Below, piece by piece: positions 45,509 through 57,427 of a stretch of DNA of 64,000 nt (its first letter is position 1; each line of letters begins with the position of its first letter). Location of the stretch: assembly GCA_963790335.1 (NCBI GenBank), contig CAWBOB010000001.1, positions 1-64,000 on the forward strand. Reading direction: 5' to 3'. The position numbers and the translations under genes are program-made. The notes under the pieces are model-generated. The model saw nothing but the letters and a program-made list of their open reading frames with translations, ran no database searches and was not told the origin of the DNA. This DNA comes from JAOUEA01 sp963790335. GTDB lineage: Bacteria; Actinomycetota; UBA4738; HRBIN12.

Positions 45509-45794
45509 ACATCGGCTCCCTTTGCTCCCCGCGCCGCCCTGCATTCGCTCTGCTCGCGTGACAGCGTGCCAGGTGCAGCCCCCGGGCAATCGGGGACGTC
45601 GACTGTCTGTCCAGGAGTGAGGCGGCTTCGCGCTACTAGTCCTGGTTTCGCTGACTTCGAGAACCTCGATGTTCCACTCCCGTCCCGCCTTCAGTTCACT
45701 GCGACCCGATAACTCCGTCGGTCCTTCAACTTCTGACGCCGCTTCTTCACGGCGAGCCCGAATCGCTCCTGTTCACATCAGCTCGTGGGCTGCA

Positions 45795-46103
45795 CTCCGC
45801 TACTCCCGCTTTCGCCCGACAGTCTGGCTGCCGGCCCTCGAGCGCCTCGGGCTGCCGAAGACGGATCTGCACGTCCTGCGGCACTCGACCACGGCGAGGA
45901 TGATCGGGGCCGGCTGGTCGGCAAAGGCGGTTCAGCAGGTGGTCGGTCACGGGTCCGCAGCCTTCACCCTGAGCGTGTACGGGCACCTCTTCGACGACGA
46001 CCTCGACGCCCTCGGTGAGGCCCTCGACTCAACCCTCTCGCGGTACGGGCGCGGTACAACGAGTGCGGTGAGGCGCGGGTTAGGCTCCGGAACAGCCCTC
46101 TGA
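45795..46103 (+). pseudogene. Tyrosine recombinase C-terminal fragment beside tRNA-Asn
   Basis: About 100 residues of a phage-type integrase catalytic domain remain in one frame: FRPTVWLPALERLGLPKTDL, then HVLRHSTTARMIGAGWSAKA (catalytic Arg), VVGHGSAAFT (GH box) and LSVYGHLFDDDLDAL (catalytic Tyr). The N-terminal SAM-like domain and first half of the catalytic domain are missing and the 5' sequence is not protein-like, so it is a fragment. It ends 17 bases from the 3' end of tRNA-Asn and points at it. The stretch 45509-45794 holds nothing else. Confidence 0.8.
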
Positions 46104-46119
46104 CCTGCTGAGATACCCG

Positions 46120-46192
46120 CTCCGGGGGTGGGACTCGAACCCACAACCTACGGATTAACAGTCCGCCGCTCTGCCGGTTGAGCTACCCCGGA
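46120..46192 (-). tRNA. tRNA-Asn (GTT)
   Basis: A complete cloverleaf on the minus strand: acceptor TCCGGGG with CCCCGGA, D-arm AGCTCAACCGGCAGAGC, anticodon loop CTGTTAA, T-arm GTGGGTTCGAGTCCCAC. CCA is not encoded. An integrase fragment abuts its 3' end. Confidence 0.97.
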
Positions 46193-46315
46193 AAGGTGGA
46201 GCGTCGCGCAGTCTATCAGTGGCTCTCGGCTCGGCCCGAAGCAGCGACCTCGAGCCGAAAGGGTACGCTTGCGTCGCTCACTCACCACGAGTCATCGACC
46301 AGGAGGGCATGCCAC

Positions 46316-46585
46316 ATGAAGCTCCGTTCGTTGTTCCTCGTCGCAGCCGGTATCGCCGTCGGCTACTCACTTGCCCGGAAGATGCGAGAGGACGACCCGC
46401 AGGTCGTGCGGGGGCCACAGACCACGGCGTCGAGCTCGCCCGCGCTTCGGCTCGTGAGCGGTCAAGCGCAGCGCATCGCCGACCAGGCGAGCGTGCGGAG
46501 CCTCGAAGCGATCCGTCGGGCGCGCGGTGCGATCAGGACGCGGCTGGGCGAGCACGAGACGTTCGACGACGCAGCCTGGAACTGA
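46316..46585 (+). CDS. Small single-pass membrane protein of unknown function
   Basis: An 89-residue protein: a short N-terminal helix (LRSLFLVAAGIAVGYSLA) then a polar, probably helical tail (SGQAQRIADQASVRSLEAIR, RARGAIRTRLG) ending FDDAAWN. AGGAGGG lies 10 bases before the ATG. Small anchored proteins of this build, sometimes annotated YtxH-like, are common in actinobacteria. The role is unknown. Confidence 0.7.
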   Translation: MKLRSLFLVAAGIAVGYSLARKMREDDPQVVRGPQTTASSSPALRLVSGQAQRIADQASVRSLEAIRRARGAIRTRLGEHETFDDAAWN

Positions 46586-46596
46586 GGACCGGCGGC

Positions 46597-47112
46597 TCAG
46601 ACGGTCGGCCAGCGCGAGCCGAAGACCACGGTGGTGGCTCGATCGCTCGTGCAGTCGCTCGCCGTCACGTCCGGCAGCACGCCGAACCCGATGCCCTGGG
46701 TGATCCAGTCGCGCACGAAGTAGCACCGGCCGGACTCGCTGTAGACGGCGGCCACGAAGATGTATCCCGTCGTCGCCCGGTCCACCACCCAGGTGCTCGC
46801 ACTGTTCGGCCCTGCGCTGTTCGTCACCTCGTCGACGAACGCGAGCGATGGCTCGGCACCCCTGAGGTCGGCGGGGAACACGTTCGTGTAGTTGCCCCTG
46901 TCGGTGAACACGATGCGCCCCGTCTCGAGCGCCGTCGCCGCTGCCGCCTTGGCGGCCGAGTCCTGGGCTCGGGACTTCACGCCGGCGAACGTGCTCATCG
47001 ACATCACCATGAGCACGCCGAGGATGACGACGGTCATCATCAGCTCGACCAGCGTGAAGCCGTCTTCGCTGTGCAGCTCTGGCAGACGCATCAAGCGCAC
47101 CACCTCGTTCAC
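46597..47112 (-). CDS. Type IV pilin-like prepilin
   Basis: The 171-residue protein has a class III prepilin signal: a short leader, Gly18 then FTLVELMMTVVILGVLMVMS, with the essential Glu at +5. After the helix, ALETGRIVFTDRGNYTNVFP and a cysteine-containing C-terminal region fit the globular head of GspG/PilA-like pilins. A processing peptidase (PilD), assembly ATPase and platform protein must lie elsewhere. It is a single gene between a small membrane protein and rpoD. Confidence 0.85.
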   Translation of the reverse strand: MNEVVRLMRLPELHSEDGFTLVELMMTVVILGVLMVMSMSTFAGVKSRAQDSAAKAAAATALETGRIVFTDRGNYTNVFPADLRGAEPSLAFVDEVTNSAGPNSASTWVVDRATTGYIFVAAVYSESGRCYFVRDWITQGIGFGVLPDVTASDCTSDRATTVVFGSRWPTV

Positions 47113-47195
47113 CGGAAGCGGGCGTTCCGCCCCTGCCTGAACATCGGTGCGGTGACGGCGGTGACTTGAGTTCCAGCGGTGCCTGCGTACGTACC

Positions 47196-48512
47196 CTATT
47201 CGAGGTAATCGCGGAGCTTCTGCGACCGGCTGGGGTGCCGCAGCTTCGAGAGCGTCTTCGATTCGATCTGGCGGATACGCTCGCGGGTGACGCCGAACTC
47301 GCGCCCGACCTCTTCCAACGTGCGAGGGTGGCCGTCGACGAGGCCGAACCGCAGCTGGATCACCTTCTTCTCACGCTCGCTCAGGGTGTGCAGCACCGAC
47401 TCGAGCTGCTCCTGGAGCAGGATGAAGCTCGCGGCGTCGACCGGCACGACGGCGTCGGCGTCCTCGATGAAGTCGCCGAGGTGGCTGTCCTCTTCCTCAC
47501 CGATGGGGGTCTCGAGCGAGACGGGCTCCTGCGAGACCTTCTGGATCTCGCGCACCTTCTCGGCGCTGATGCCCATGACCTTGCCGATCTCGTCGGGCGT
47601 CGGCTCGCGGCCGAGGTCCTGCAACAGCTGACGCTGCACGCGCACGAGCTTGTTGATCGTCTCGACCATGTGCACCGGGATGCGGATCGTGCGCGCCTGG
47701 TCGGCGATCGCGCGCGTGATCGCCTGGCGGATCCACCACGTCGCATACGTCGAGAACTTGAACCCCTTGGCGTAGTCGAACTTCTCGACGGCGCGGATCA
47801 GGCCGAGGTTGCCTTCCTGGATCAGATCGAGGAAGAGCATGCCGCGCCCGACGTAGCGCTTGGCGATGCTCACGACCAGGCGCAGGTTCGCTTCGATGAG
47901 CTTGCGCTTCGCGAGCTGACCGTCGCGCTCCACCCTGTGCAGCCAGGCATGCATCTCGTCGTCGGTCTTGGGCCGGTAGCTCTTGGCGATCTTCTCGCGG
48001 CCGATGCCCTCGACCTTGCCGAACGCGGTCATCTGATGGTTGCGGATCTCCCAGACCTTGATCACACAGACCTTCAGGTCGTGCGGGTCGGCCTTGGGGT
48101 CTTCCTCGTCGCGAAGCTGGATCTGCAGCGAGGTCGACATCTCACCCGCCTCGATGCGCCTCGCGAGGTCGATCTCCTGCGGCGCATTGAGCAGCGGAAC
48201 CTTGCCGATCTCCTTCAGGTACATGCGGACCGGATCGTTCGTCGGGGCCTTGAGCAGGTCGACCTCGATGCGCACCTGGGTCGCCGCGTCGGTCTCCTCG
48301 CCCGGAACCTCGATGACCTCGATGCCCTCGGCGGTCAGATGATCGCCGACCTGCGTGAGGAACTCTTCCACCTGCTCGGGAGTGAAGTCGTCGACGGGAA
48401 CCGCTTCGAGCAGGTCCTCGGAGGTGACGAAGCCACGCTCCCGCCCCTTGGCGGTGATGGTTTCCTTGACCTCGTCGAGGCTCAGTGGTGGATCATCGCG
48501 GCGAACGGCCAC
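47196..48512 (-). CDS. rpoD: Primary RNA polymerase sigma factor
   Basis: A 438-residue sigma-70 of the housekeeping group. Region 1.2 starts at DPVRMYLKEIGKVPLLNAPQ, region 2 includes GMLFLDLIQEGNLGLIRAVE and KFSTYATWWIRQAITRAI (-10 recognition), region 3 EPTPDEIGKVMGISAEKVRE, region 4 GVTRERIRQIESKTLSKLRH (-35 recognition). A linker of about 77 residues between regions 1.2 and 2.1 is longer than in mycobacterial SigA. It sits in the rpoD-dnaG-dgt order typical of actinobacteria. The frame is intact. Confidence 0.97.
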   Translation of the reverse strand: MAVRRDDPPLSLDEVKETITAKGRERGFVTSEDLLEAVPVDDFTPEQVEEFLTQVGDHLTAEGIEVIEVPGEETDAATQVRIEVDLLKAPTNDPVRMYLKEIGKVPLLNAPQEIDLARRIEAGEMSTSLQIQLRDEEDPKADPHDLKVCVIKVWEIRNHQMTAFGKVEGIGREKIAKSYRPKTDDEMHAWLHRVERDGQLAKRKLIEANLRLVVSIAKRYVGRGMLFLDLIQEGNLGLIRAVEKFDYAKGFKFSTYATWWIRQAITRAIADQARTIRIPVHMVETINKLVRVQRQLLQDLGREPTPDEIGKVMGISAEKVREIQKVSQEPVSLETPIGEEEDSHLGDFIEDADAVVPVDAASFILLQEQLESVLHTLSEREKKVIQLRFGLVDGHPRTLEEVGREFGVTRERIRQIESKTLSKLRHPSRSQKLRDYLE

Positions 48513-48628
48513 GGGTCTCCTCGCGAGCGATCGGATGGGGGTTCGGCTCAGACCTCAGCACGACGACCCAGTGTACGGAACGAGGGATGCGCGCGACCCA
48601 CCCGCGGCGGGGTGCTGGGCATCGCCGC

Positions 48629-50442
48629 TCAGACCGAGCTGCGGATGCCCTGTCGCAGCCGTCGGAGCTCTCCATCGATGGTCACGACCTGCGCGAACAG
48701 CTCGTCGTAGCCCTCGTCGGTCGTGGGGTTGAGCTTCTGCAGCTGCATGCGGAGCGTGTCGCTCCTCCGCTTGAGCACGAGCTCCTGCAGGCGCGACCAC
48801 ACCGAGCGCGCGTACTCGGGACCACCGTCGCCGTCGAGCGGCTCGACCGCGAGCGCGCTGAGCACCGCGGCGAGCTTCTCGTCATCGCCTCCGGCGACCA
48901 CCGAGGCATCGCCGCCGGCCTCACGCAAGGCGGCGAGCGCCGTGCGGCCCTCGGTGCTGCGGAGATGATCGTCGGTGAGCTGCGGCGCGTACTCGTCGTA
49001 GACGGCCCGGTCGCGCACGACCAGCTTCAGCATCTCGCGCTCGACCTTGTCGCGAGCGCTCATGCGCCTGGGTGACTCCACCACCACGTCGGCGGGCCGC
49101 CCGCGCCGGCGCGCGTCGAGGGCTTGCACGACCGAGAACTCGGTGACCCCGGCGAGGTCGGCCACCAGGTGCGCGTACTCGCTGCGCCGCACCGGATCGG
49201 TGAGTCCCTCGATGATCGGCATCGCCTCGGCGACCGCCTGCGATTGCCCCTCGACGCTCGTGAGGTCGTGCCGACCGATCGTGCGGCGCACCATGTACTC
49301 GACGAGCGGCCGAGCCCGGGTCGGCAGCCTGGCGCACGCCCTCAGCGCCGTGCCTCGCGACGAACTCGGCGGGGTCGAGGCCCTCGGGCAGGATCATCAC
49401 CACCGTCTGCACCGAGGGGAACCGCTCCTGGAACTCGGCGGCACGCTCCGCGGCGCGCGCGCCGGCCTCGTCAGAATCGAACGCCATGATCGCGCGCGCC
49501 GCGAACCGCGAGAGCTGGCGGAAATGCCCTTCGCCGAGCGCGGTGCCGCACGTGGCGACCGTGTTCTCGATGCCCGCCTGAGAGAAGCCGATCACGTCGG
49601 TGTAGCCCTCGACCACGAAGACCTCGCCCGACCGCGCGATCGACGTGCGGGCGCGATGCAGGTTGTAGAGGATCTCGTGCTTGCGGTAGATCGGCGTCTC
49701 GGCGGTGTTCAGGTACTTGGCTTGTTCGGCGGCCCGTCGGATCGCTCGGCAGCATCCGCGCGCCGAACCCGATGCCGCGGCCCTGCAGATCGTGGATCGG
49801 GAAGATCAGCCGGCCCCGGAACCGGTCGCGCACCGGTCCGTCGTCGCCACGGGTGGCGAGGCCCGCCTCGAGCAGCACTTCCGGGCTCAGATCGCGGGCC
49901 TGGCTCAACCGGCGCAGCAGGAAGTCGGCATACCCGGGCGCGTACCCGATGCCGAAGGTCTCGACCGCCTCGGGCGTGATGCCGCGTTCACCGACGTATG
50001 CGCGGGCGTCGGCGGCTTCGTTGCCGTCGGCGAGCATGCGCGCGTAGAGCTCGGCAGCCTGCTCGTTGGCCCGGAACAACGATCCGCGCCTGGCCGCCTC
50101 CTGCCTCGCCTGCGGTGAGTCGCCCTCGTACCGCAGGTGCACACCGGCCTGCTGGGCCAGACGCTCGACCGCCTCGACGTAGCTCAGGTGCTCGAGCTCG
50201 CGCAGGAATCGGATCGTGTCGCCGCCCGCCCCGCACCCGTGGCAGTAGTAGAGCTGCTTCGACGGCGAGATGCCGAACGAGGGCGTCTTCTCCTGGTGGA
50301 ACGGACAGAGGCCCACCATGCGGTCGGCGCCCGCCTTCTTGAGCGTCAGGTACTGCGAAGCGACCTGCACAAGGTCGACGCGCTCCTTCACGGCCTGCAC
50401 GTCGTCGTCTCGGATGCGTCCGGCCACGCTTGCTTCCCTCAC
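48629..50442 (-). CDS. dnaG: DNA primase, two frameshifts
   Basis: About 600 residues when corrected, normal for DnaG. The zinc-binding domain reads GLCPFHQEKTPSFGISPSKQ and YYCHGCGAGGD. The RNA polymerase core follows with the TOPRIM segment VVEGYTDVIGFSQAGIENTV, TCGTALGEGH and AFDSDEAGARAAERA, and the C-terminal helicase-binding domain ends LRRLRQGIRSSV. The frame slips near 49730 and near 49330. The gene is essential for replication, so these are most likely sequence errors rather than real mutations. It is flanked by rpoD and dgt on the same strand. Confidence 0.93.
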
Positions 50443-50470
50443 TCCCCGTGTGCTGGGCGCTCCGGCCCGC

Positions 50471-51493
50471 TCAGATCTCGCGTTCCGACAGCCACCCTTG
50501 GGGAAGGAAGAGCCGCTCGTAGGTGCGGATCGCGTACCGGTCGGTCATGCCCGAGATGAAGTCGGCCACCCGGGTCGCGAGTTCGCCTCCCGCGCCATGG
50601 TACTCGGGCGGCATCTCGCCCGGGTGCTCGGTGAAGTAGGCGAACAGGTCGCGGATGAGCTTGGTCGCGCGCTCGTGGTCGCCGCGCGCGCTCTCGCGCA
50701 GGTACACCTCGCTGAACATGAAGTCGCGGAGCGCGTCGAGCGCCGTGAAGACCTCGGGCGACAGGCCGATCTCGTCGCCATCGTCGCTGTGGTCCACCAG
50801 GTCGGCGACGAGGGTGTCGATGCGGTCGGAGTGGGTCGCCCCCAGGACCCCGACAGCCGCCGGCGGCAGCTCACGTACGTCGAGCACGCCTGCGCGCACC
50901 GAGTCGTCGATGTCGTGATTGATGTAGGCGATGCGGTCGGCGAAGCGCACGAGCTGGGCCTCGAGCGTCGAGGGAACCGGCGCGGACCACGGATGGTGCA
51001 CGATGCCGTCGCGCACCTCCCAGGTGAGGTTCAGCCCCGCGCCGTCGTTCTCCAGGTGCTCGACGATGCGCAGCGACTGCTCGTTGTGCCGGAACGGCTG
51101 GCCGAGCAGCGGCGTGAGCGCCTGCTCGCCGAGGTGGCCGAACGGTGTGTGGCCGAGATCGTGCCCGAGCGCGATGGCCTCGGTGAGATCCTCGTTGAGC
51201 CGGAGGGCGCGCGCGCACGTGCGGGCGATCTGCGACACGTCGAGGGTGTGGGTGAGCCGGACCCGATAGTGGTCGCCCTCGGGCGCCAGGAACACCTGCG
51301 TCTTGTGCTTCAACCGCCGGAACGCCTTGCAGTGCAATATGCGATCTCGATCGCGCTGGAAGACGGTGCGGATGCGGTCGTGGGGCTCCTCGCGGTCGCG
51401 ACCCTTGCTGTCGGCGGCGAGCACGGCCCGAGGCGACAGTACCTCTCGCTCGAGCTGCTCGGTGCGCTCACGTGGGGTCGGCTCGGCGCTCAT
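50471..51493 (-). CDS. dgt: Deoxyguanosinetriphosphate triphosphohydrolase-like protein
   Basis: A 340-residue HD-domain hydrolase of the dGTPase family, converting dNTPs to nucleosides and triphosphate. The HD motif pieces are RLTHTLDVSQIARTCARALR and LGHDLGHTPFGHLGEQAL, preceded by the family start RDRDRILHCKAFRRLKHKTQ. VRFADRIAYINHDIDD supplies the last metal aspartate. It is encoded 28 bases upstream of dnaG on the same strand, the usual actinobacterial order. Confidence 0.94.
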   Translation of the reverse strand: MSAEPTPRERTEQLEREVLSPRAVLAADSKGRDREEPHDRIRTVFQRDRDRILHCKAFRRLKHKTQVFLAPEGDHYRVRLTHTLDVSQIARTCARALRLNEDLTEAIALGHDLGHTPFGHLGEQALTPLLGQPFRHNEQSLRIVEHLENDGAGLNLTWEVRDGIVHHPWSAPVPSTLEAQLVRFADRIAYINHDIDDSVRAGVLDVRELPPAAVGVLGATHSDRIDTLVADLVDHSDDGDEIGLSPEVFTALDALRDFMFSEVYLRESARGDHERATKLIRDLFAYFTEHPGEMPPEYHGAGGELATRVADFISGMTDRYAIRTYERLFLPQGWLSEREI

Positions 51494-51538
51494 GCGCTCA
51501 TCGTAGCGTCGAGGCCCGACGGCCTCGTCGTGCCGCCG

Positions 51539-52147
51539 TCAGCTCCCCGCCACCCGGTAGTAGAGGTAGGCGAAGGTCTCCCGCACGTACCCCGATAGGC
51601 GCGTCTCCTCGGTGCGGGCGGCCGACGTCCACGTGGCGGAGGCATGTCCCTCGATGCCGAGATCGGCCGACATGCGCTCGATGCGCGCGTTGTGCCACGG
51701 GTCCGAGACGAGGAACGCGCTCTCGAGCCCTCGGTCGCGCATCGCGCGCGCGGCCGCCCGCAGGCTGGTGTACGACGTGGTGCCGGCGGGAAGCGCGACG
51801 AGCGCGCTCGAGGGCATGCCTCGCTCCACGAGGTAGGCGCGGCCGGCCTCGGCCTCGGTCGTTCGATCGCCCGGGCGGTTGGCGCCGAGCACGATGACGA
51901 GGTCGGCCCGGTCCTGGTCGAACAGCAGCGCCGCATGATCGAGCCGCCCGGCGAAGACCGGAGACGGCGTGCCGTCGTACTGCGCCGCGCCGAGCACCAC
52001 GATGGCATCGACCCGCTCGATGTCGCTCGCGTCGTCGTGGTGCGCCTGACGCCAGACGGTGATCGCGCTGAACGCCACGGCCCCGACGGCCAGCGCGAGC
52101 ACGAGCGTTGCCGTGGTGAGCACGGGGTGCCGGCGGAGGAGGCGCAC
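51539..52147 (-). CDS. YdcF/DUF218 family membrane protein
   Basis: A 202-residue protein with an N-terminal membrane helix (VLTTATLVLALAVGAVAFSA) and a DUF218 domain: DAIVVLGAAQYDGTPSPVFA, RLDHAALLFDQDRADLVIVL, TEAEAGRAYLVERGMPSSAL and FLVSDPWHNAR. The family includes SanA and ElyC, implicated in envelope integrity; no biochemical activity is established. GTG start. Confidence 0.88.
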   Translation of the reverse strand: MRLLRRHPVLTTATLVLALAVGAVAFSAITVWRQAHHDDASDIERVDAIVVLGAAQYDGTPSPVFAGRLDHAALLFDQDRADLVIVLGANRPGDRTTEAEAGRAYLVERGMPSSALVALPAGTTSYTSLRAAARAMRDRGLESAFLVSDPWHNARIERMSADLGIEGHASATWTSAARTEETRLSGYVRETFAYLYYRVAGS

Positions 52148-52195
52148 CAGCCAAGGCTAGCAACGCCTCCCCCTCGGGCCGCCGGTCACGAACAT

Positions 52196-52596
52196 CTAGT
52201 CGGTGCAGACGATCGTCACGTGCGTGGTGAACATGCGCCTGCTCGCCCGCATCGGCGACGAGCTGCTCGACCTCGTGCGCCGAGTCGCCGACCGCCCCGA
52301 GCACGTATCCGTCTCGCAGCTCGGGAGGTAGTCCCTCGATGCAGTCGACCGGTGAGACGATCAGCGCCAGTCCGAGGCGATCGCGAACGCGCTCGGTCGT
52401 CTCGCTCAGGTCGTCGGCCAGCGGAGCCACCTCCATCACTGCCAGCCATCGCTCGACCCCGGGCGGTGTCGACGAGGACGTGGCGGCTGGATGCCGCAGG
52501 GGGATCGGTGCCATCGCGACCGGCGCAGCCACCCAGCGCCACCAGCCCGGCCACGACCACGACGAGCGAGCGTGTACGAAGCGTCGTCGCGTTCAC
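52196..52596 (-). CDS. Small lipoprotein, frameshifted twice
   Basis: A signal peptide with lipobox (LVVVVAGLVALGGCAG) begins at 52596. After about 50 residues the frame slips near 52440. A second piece, MEVAPLADDLSETTERVRDR and LGLALIVSPVDCIEGLPPEL, continues in another frame, and the natural end (RRMFTTHVTIVCTD) is in a third, after a shift near 52240. About 130 residues in total. Its ATG overlaps the stop of the upstream exported protein gene by four bases, so they form an operon. The function is unknown. Confidence 0.6.
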
Positions 52597-53906
52597 GGCG
52601 ACACGATCCAGCTGTTGGAGGTGTAGACGGGCAGCTTCGCCCTGAACTCCGCCATCGCCGCCGTGGGGTCGGCGTCATGGGACAGGTGCAGCAATGCCCC
52701 GAACACCCCCGGCTCGATCGCCGACGGCGCGTCCGACGAGTCGACGACGTCGACCTGCGACGAGGGGAACGCGCCCCGGATGACCTGGGCGACCTGCTCG
52801 GCCTCGGCCGAGGTCGCGAAGTCGCCGACGATCACCGCGATCTCCTCGGTGTGTCCCGACCCCGCACTGGGGGCGAGCTCGGGCCAGTCGCCTCGCGGCG
52901 GCACGTGGTGCCCGGCGCCCCCGCGACGATCGGGATCGCCAGCATCGAGCGGCTCGGTCATGACCGAGCCGCAGCCGATCTCGCGGAGCCCATCTGCTCC
53001 GTCGATCGCCAGGATCTGGCGGCCGGTCGCCTCGTCGGGAACGTTCCACACGAGCCGGGAACCCCGCGATCCGGCCAGGTAGCGCTCGGACGGCAGCTGC
53101 CGAACGCGCGTTGCCACCCCGCGCTCGAGGGTCCACAGCTCGAACCGAGGCCGGCGCGTGGCCGATGCGCGGCCACTGACCTTCACGAAATGCATCACCC
53201 CTCGGTGCACGATCGGGGTGCGCACGGTCGTCCAACGGTCGAGGCCTGCGGTGAACGACGTCATCCGGCGCCAGCCGTGCCCGCCGGGGCGAGCCACCCA
53301 GAGGTTGCCGAGCCGCTCGCCCTCAGGCACACCGGCGTTCGGCGGCGACGATACGACCGCCGCCACGCGGCGTGCCGACACGAACACCGGCGAGAAGACC
53401 GTCGCGCCGTCGATCGGCGCCGCGAGCCTGCGCACGCGCCCGGTGCCGGCGTCGAGCACGGCGATCGAGGATCCGCTCGCCCAGGCGAGGTCGCCCCGGG
53501 CCGACCACGTGGGATGCGTGACCTCGGTCGCCTGGCGAAGACGCCGTGTGCCCCGTGAGGTAACCACGACCAGGTCGTCGGAGCCCACGTTGTCGACGAC
53601 GAAGGCGGTGCCGAACTCCGACACGGCGACGTGCTTCGCGACGGATCCCTCGGGCACACGCGGCGCCGGCATCGACCGCCCCGCCGACACCGAGACCAGC
53701 CGGCCTCCGGAGACCGCGAGCAACCCCGCGGGAGCGGAGAGCGCCCGTGAGGCGGCGGTGCGCGCGAACCCGGGAACAGGCCGGCACCCGGTGGTTCCGG
53801 TAGCGCTCACCGACGCCGGGGGCACGTCGGTTGCACCCGCGCTGATGAACCCCGCGATCGCAGACGTGATCGCGACCGCGGTGATCAGGAGTTTCCGAAC
53901 CATCAC
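52593..53906 (-). CDS. Exported TolB-like propeller protein
   Basis: A 437-residue protein with a signal peptide (LLITAVAITSAIAGFISAGA). Blades resemble the TolB/WD40-like type (HPTWSARGDLAWASGSS, FSPVFVSARRVAAVVSSPP, GRLVSVSAGRS). A separate C-terminal domain of about 90 residues follows (EEIAVIVGDFATSAEAEQVA, LPVYTSNSWIV), which looks like a SPOR-type or alpha/beta module. It is translationally coupled to the small lipoprotein downstream; the two may form an envelope complex. The function is unknown. Confidence 0.75.
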   Translation of the reverse strand: MMVRKLLITAVAITSAIAGFISAGATDVPPASVSATGTTGCRPVPGFARTAASRALSAPAGLLAVSGGRLVSVSAGRSMPAPRVPEGSVAKHVAVSEFGTAFVVDNVGSDDLVVVTSRGTRRLRQATEVTHPTWSARGDLAWASGSSIAVLDAGTGRVRRLAAPIDGATVFSPVFVSARRVAAVVSSPPNAGVPEGERLGNLWVARPGGHGWRRMTSFTAGLDRWTTVRTPIVHRGVMHFVKVSGRASATRRPRFELWTLERGVATRVRQLPSERYLAGSRGSRLVWNVPDEATGRQILAIDGADGLREIGCGSVMTEPLDAGDPDRRGGAGHHVPPRGDWPELAPSAGSGHTEEIAVIVGDFATSAEAEQVAQVIRGAFPSSQVDVVDSSDAPSAIEPGVFGALLHLSHDADPTAAMAEFRAKLPVYTSNSWIVSP

Positions 53907-53925
53907 GACCTCCTCCGAGACGACA

Positions 53926-54546
53926 TCAGTAGTTGGTGACGTACTGGAAGTGCATGGGATCGGGGTTGCTCCAGTTGAGACCCCAATAGAAGCGGTGGCC
54001 CGGGCTGGCTCCGCGCCAGACGTCGGGGATGTACGTGCCGTAGTTCACGCCGTCCCATCCGCGACCGTTCCAGTAGTCCTGCCCGCGGAAGTTCCGGAGC
54101 CAGTTGGTGTCGACCGCGGCTCCCCACGCGTGCGTGGACCAGGAGCTCGTGCCGTCGATCAGCCTGCAGTTGTAGCTGCCGATGCCCGGATAGAGCGCGT
54201 TGTCACGGTGCGCCGCGTCGATGTGGTTGCGCACGTTGAAGCCGATGTTCCTCGCCAGGTACGAGTGGTACTCGACGTAGGCGCCCGACCCGTCGCTCGT
54301 GTTGGCATGCGGCCACCAGCTCCGGGCGTTGTTCGACCTTCCGTTGCAGTGCTCCCCCAGCGTTGCGACGAGTTCGGCCAGGCCGTTGGGGCGGGGCGGG
54401 ATGCCGGCCTTGGAGTGATCGTGGGTCCAGCCCGACAGGTGACTCGCCATGGCACCGGACCCGACGAACATCGACACCCCCACCATCACCGTGAGGGCGA
54501 GGAACGCGGCCCTGGAACGGACCGACGGCACGACCATCGACACCAC
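53926..54546 (-). CDS. Exported M15-type (extensin-like) peptidase
   Basis: A 206-residue protein with a signal peptide (SRAAFLALTVMVGVSMFVGS). The zinc site of the M15/VanY-like D-Ala-D-Ala peptidase family is visible as STHAWGAAVDTN (H139 and D146) and DPMHFQY (H199), with cysteines at 67 and 127 likely disulfide-bonded. The substrate would be peptidoglycan peptide cross-links. It may be a carboxypeptidase; some relatives are sheath or phage enzymes. Confidence 0.8.
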   Translation of the reverse strand: MVSMVVPSVRSRAAFLALTVMVGVSMFVGSGAMASHLSGWTHDHSKAGIPPRPNGLAELVATLGEHCNGRSNNARSWWPHANTSDGSGAYVEYHSYLARNIGFNVRNHIDAAHRDNALYPGIGSYNCRLIDGTSSWSTHAWGAAVDTNWLRNFRGQDYWNGRGWDGVNYGTYIPDVWRGASPGHRFYWGLNWSNPDPMHFQYVTNY

Positions 54547-54652
54547 CTCCTACGCGGGGGAGGTGGGAGGACCGCCGACGCTACACGGCTACCTGCTCGC
54601 CGGCCGTGACGCGTGTCACACCGGGTGCGAGGAAGCGGGCGATGCCGTGTCG

Positions 54653-57352
<2,700 letters not shown>

Positions 57353-57427
57353 GGCATGCCTCCGGCACAGGTCGATGCGGTTCGGAGGTGCCAGTCTACG
57401 GCCGCCAAGCGACGCCTCAGCGGAAGC

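Noticed and set aside
47196..48512. Antisense open frame over rpoD
   Set aside because: The plus-strand frame covering rpoD is leucine- and aspartate-rich and featureless; it is the complement of a conserved gene.
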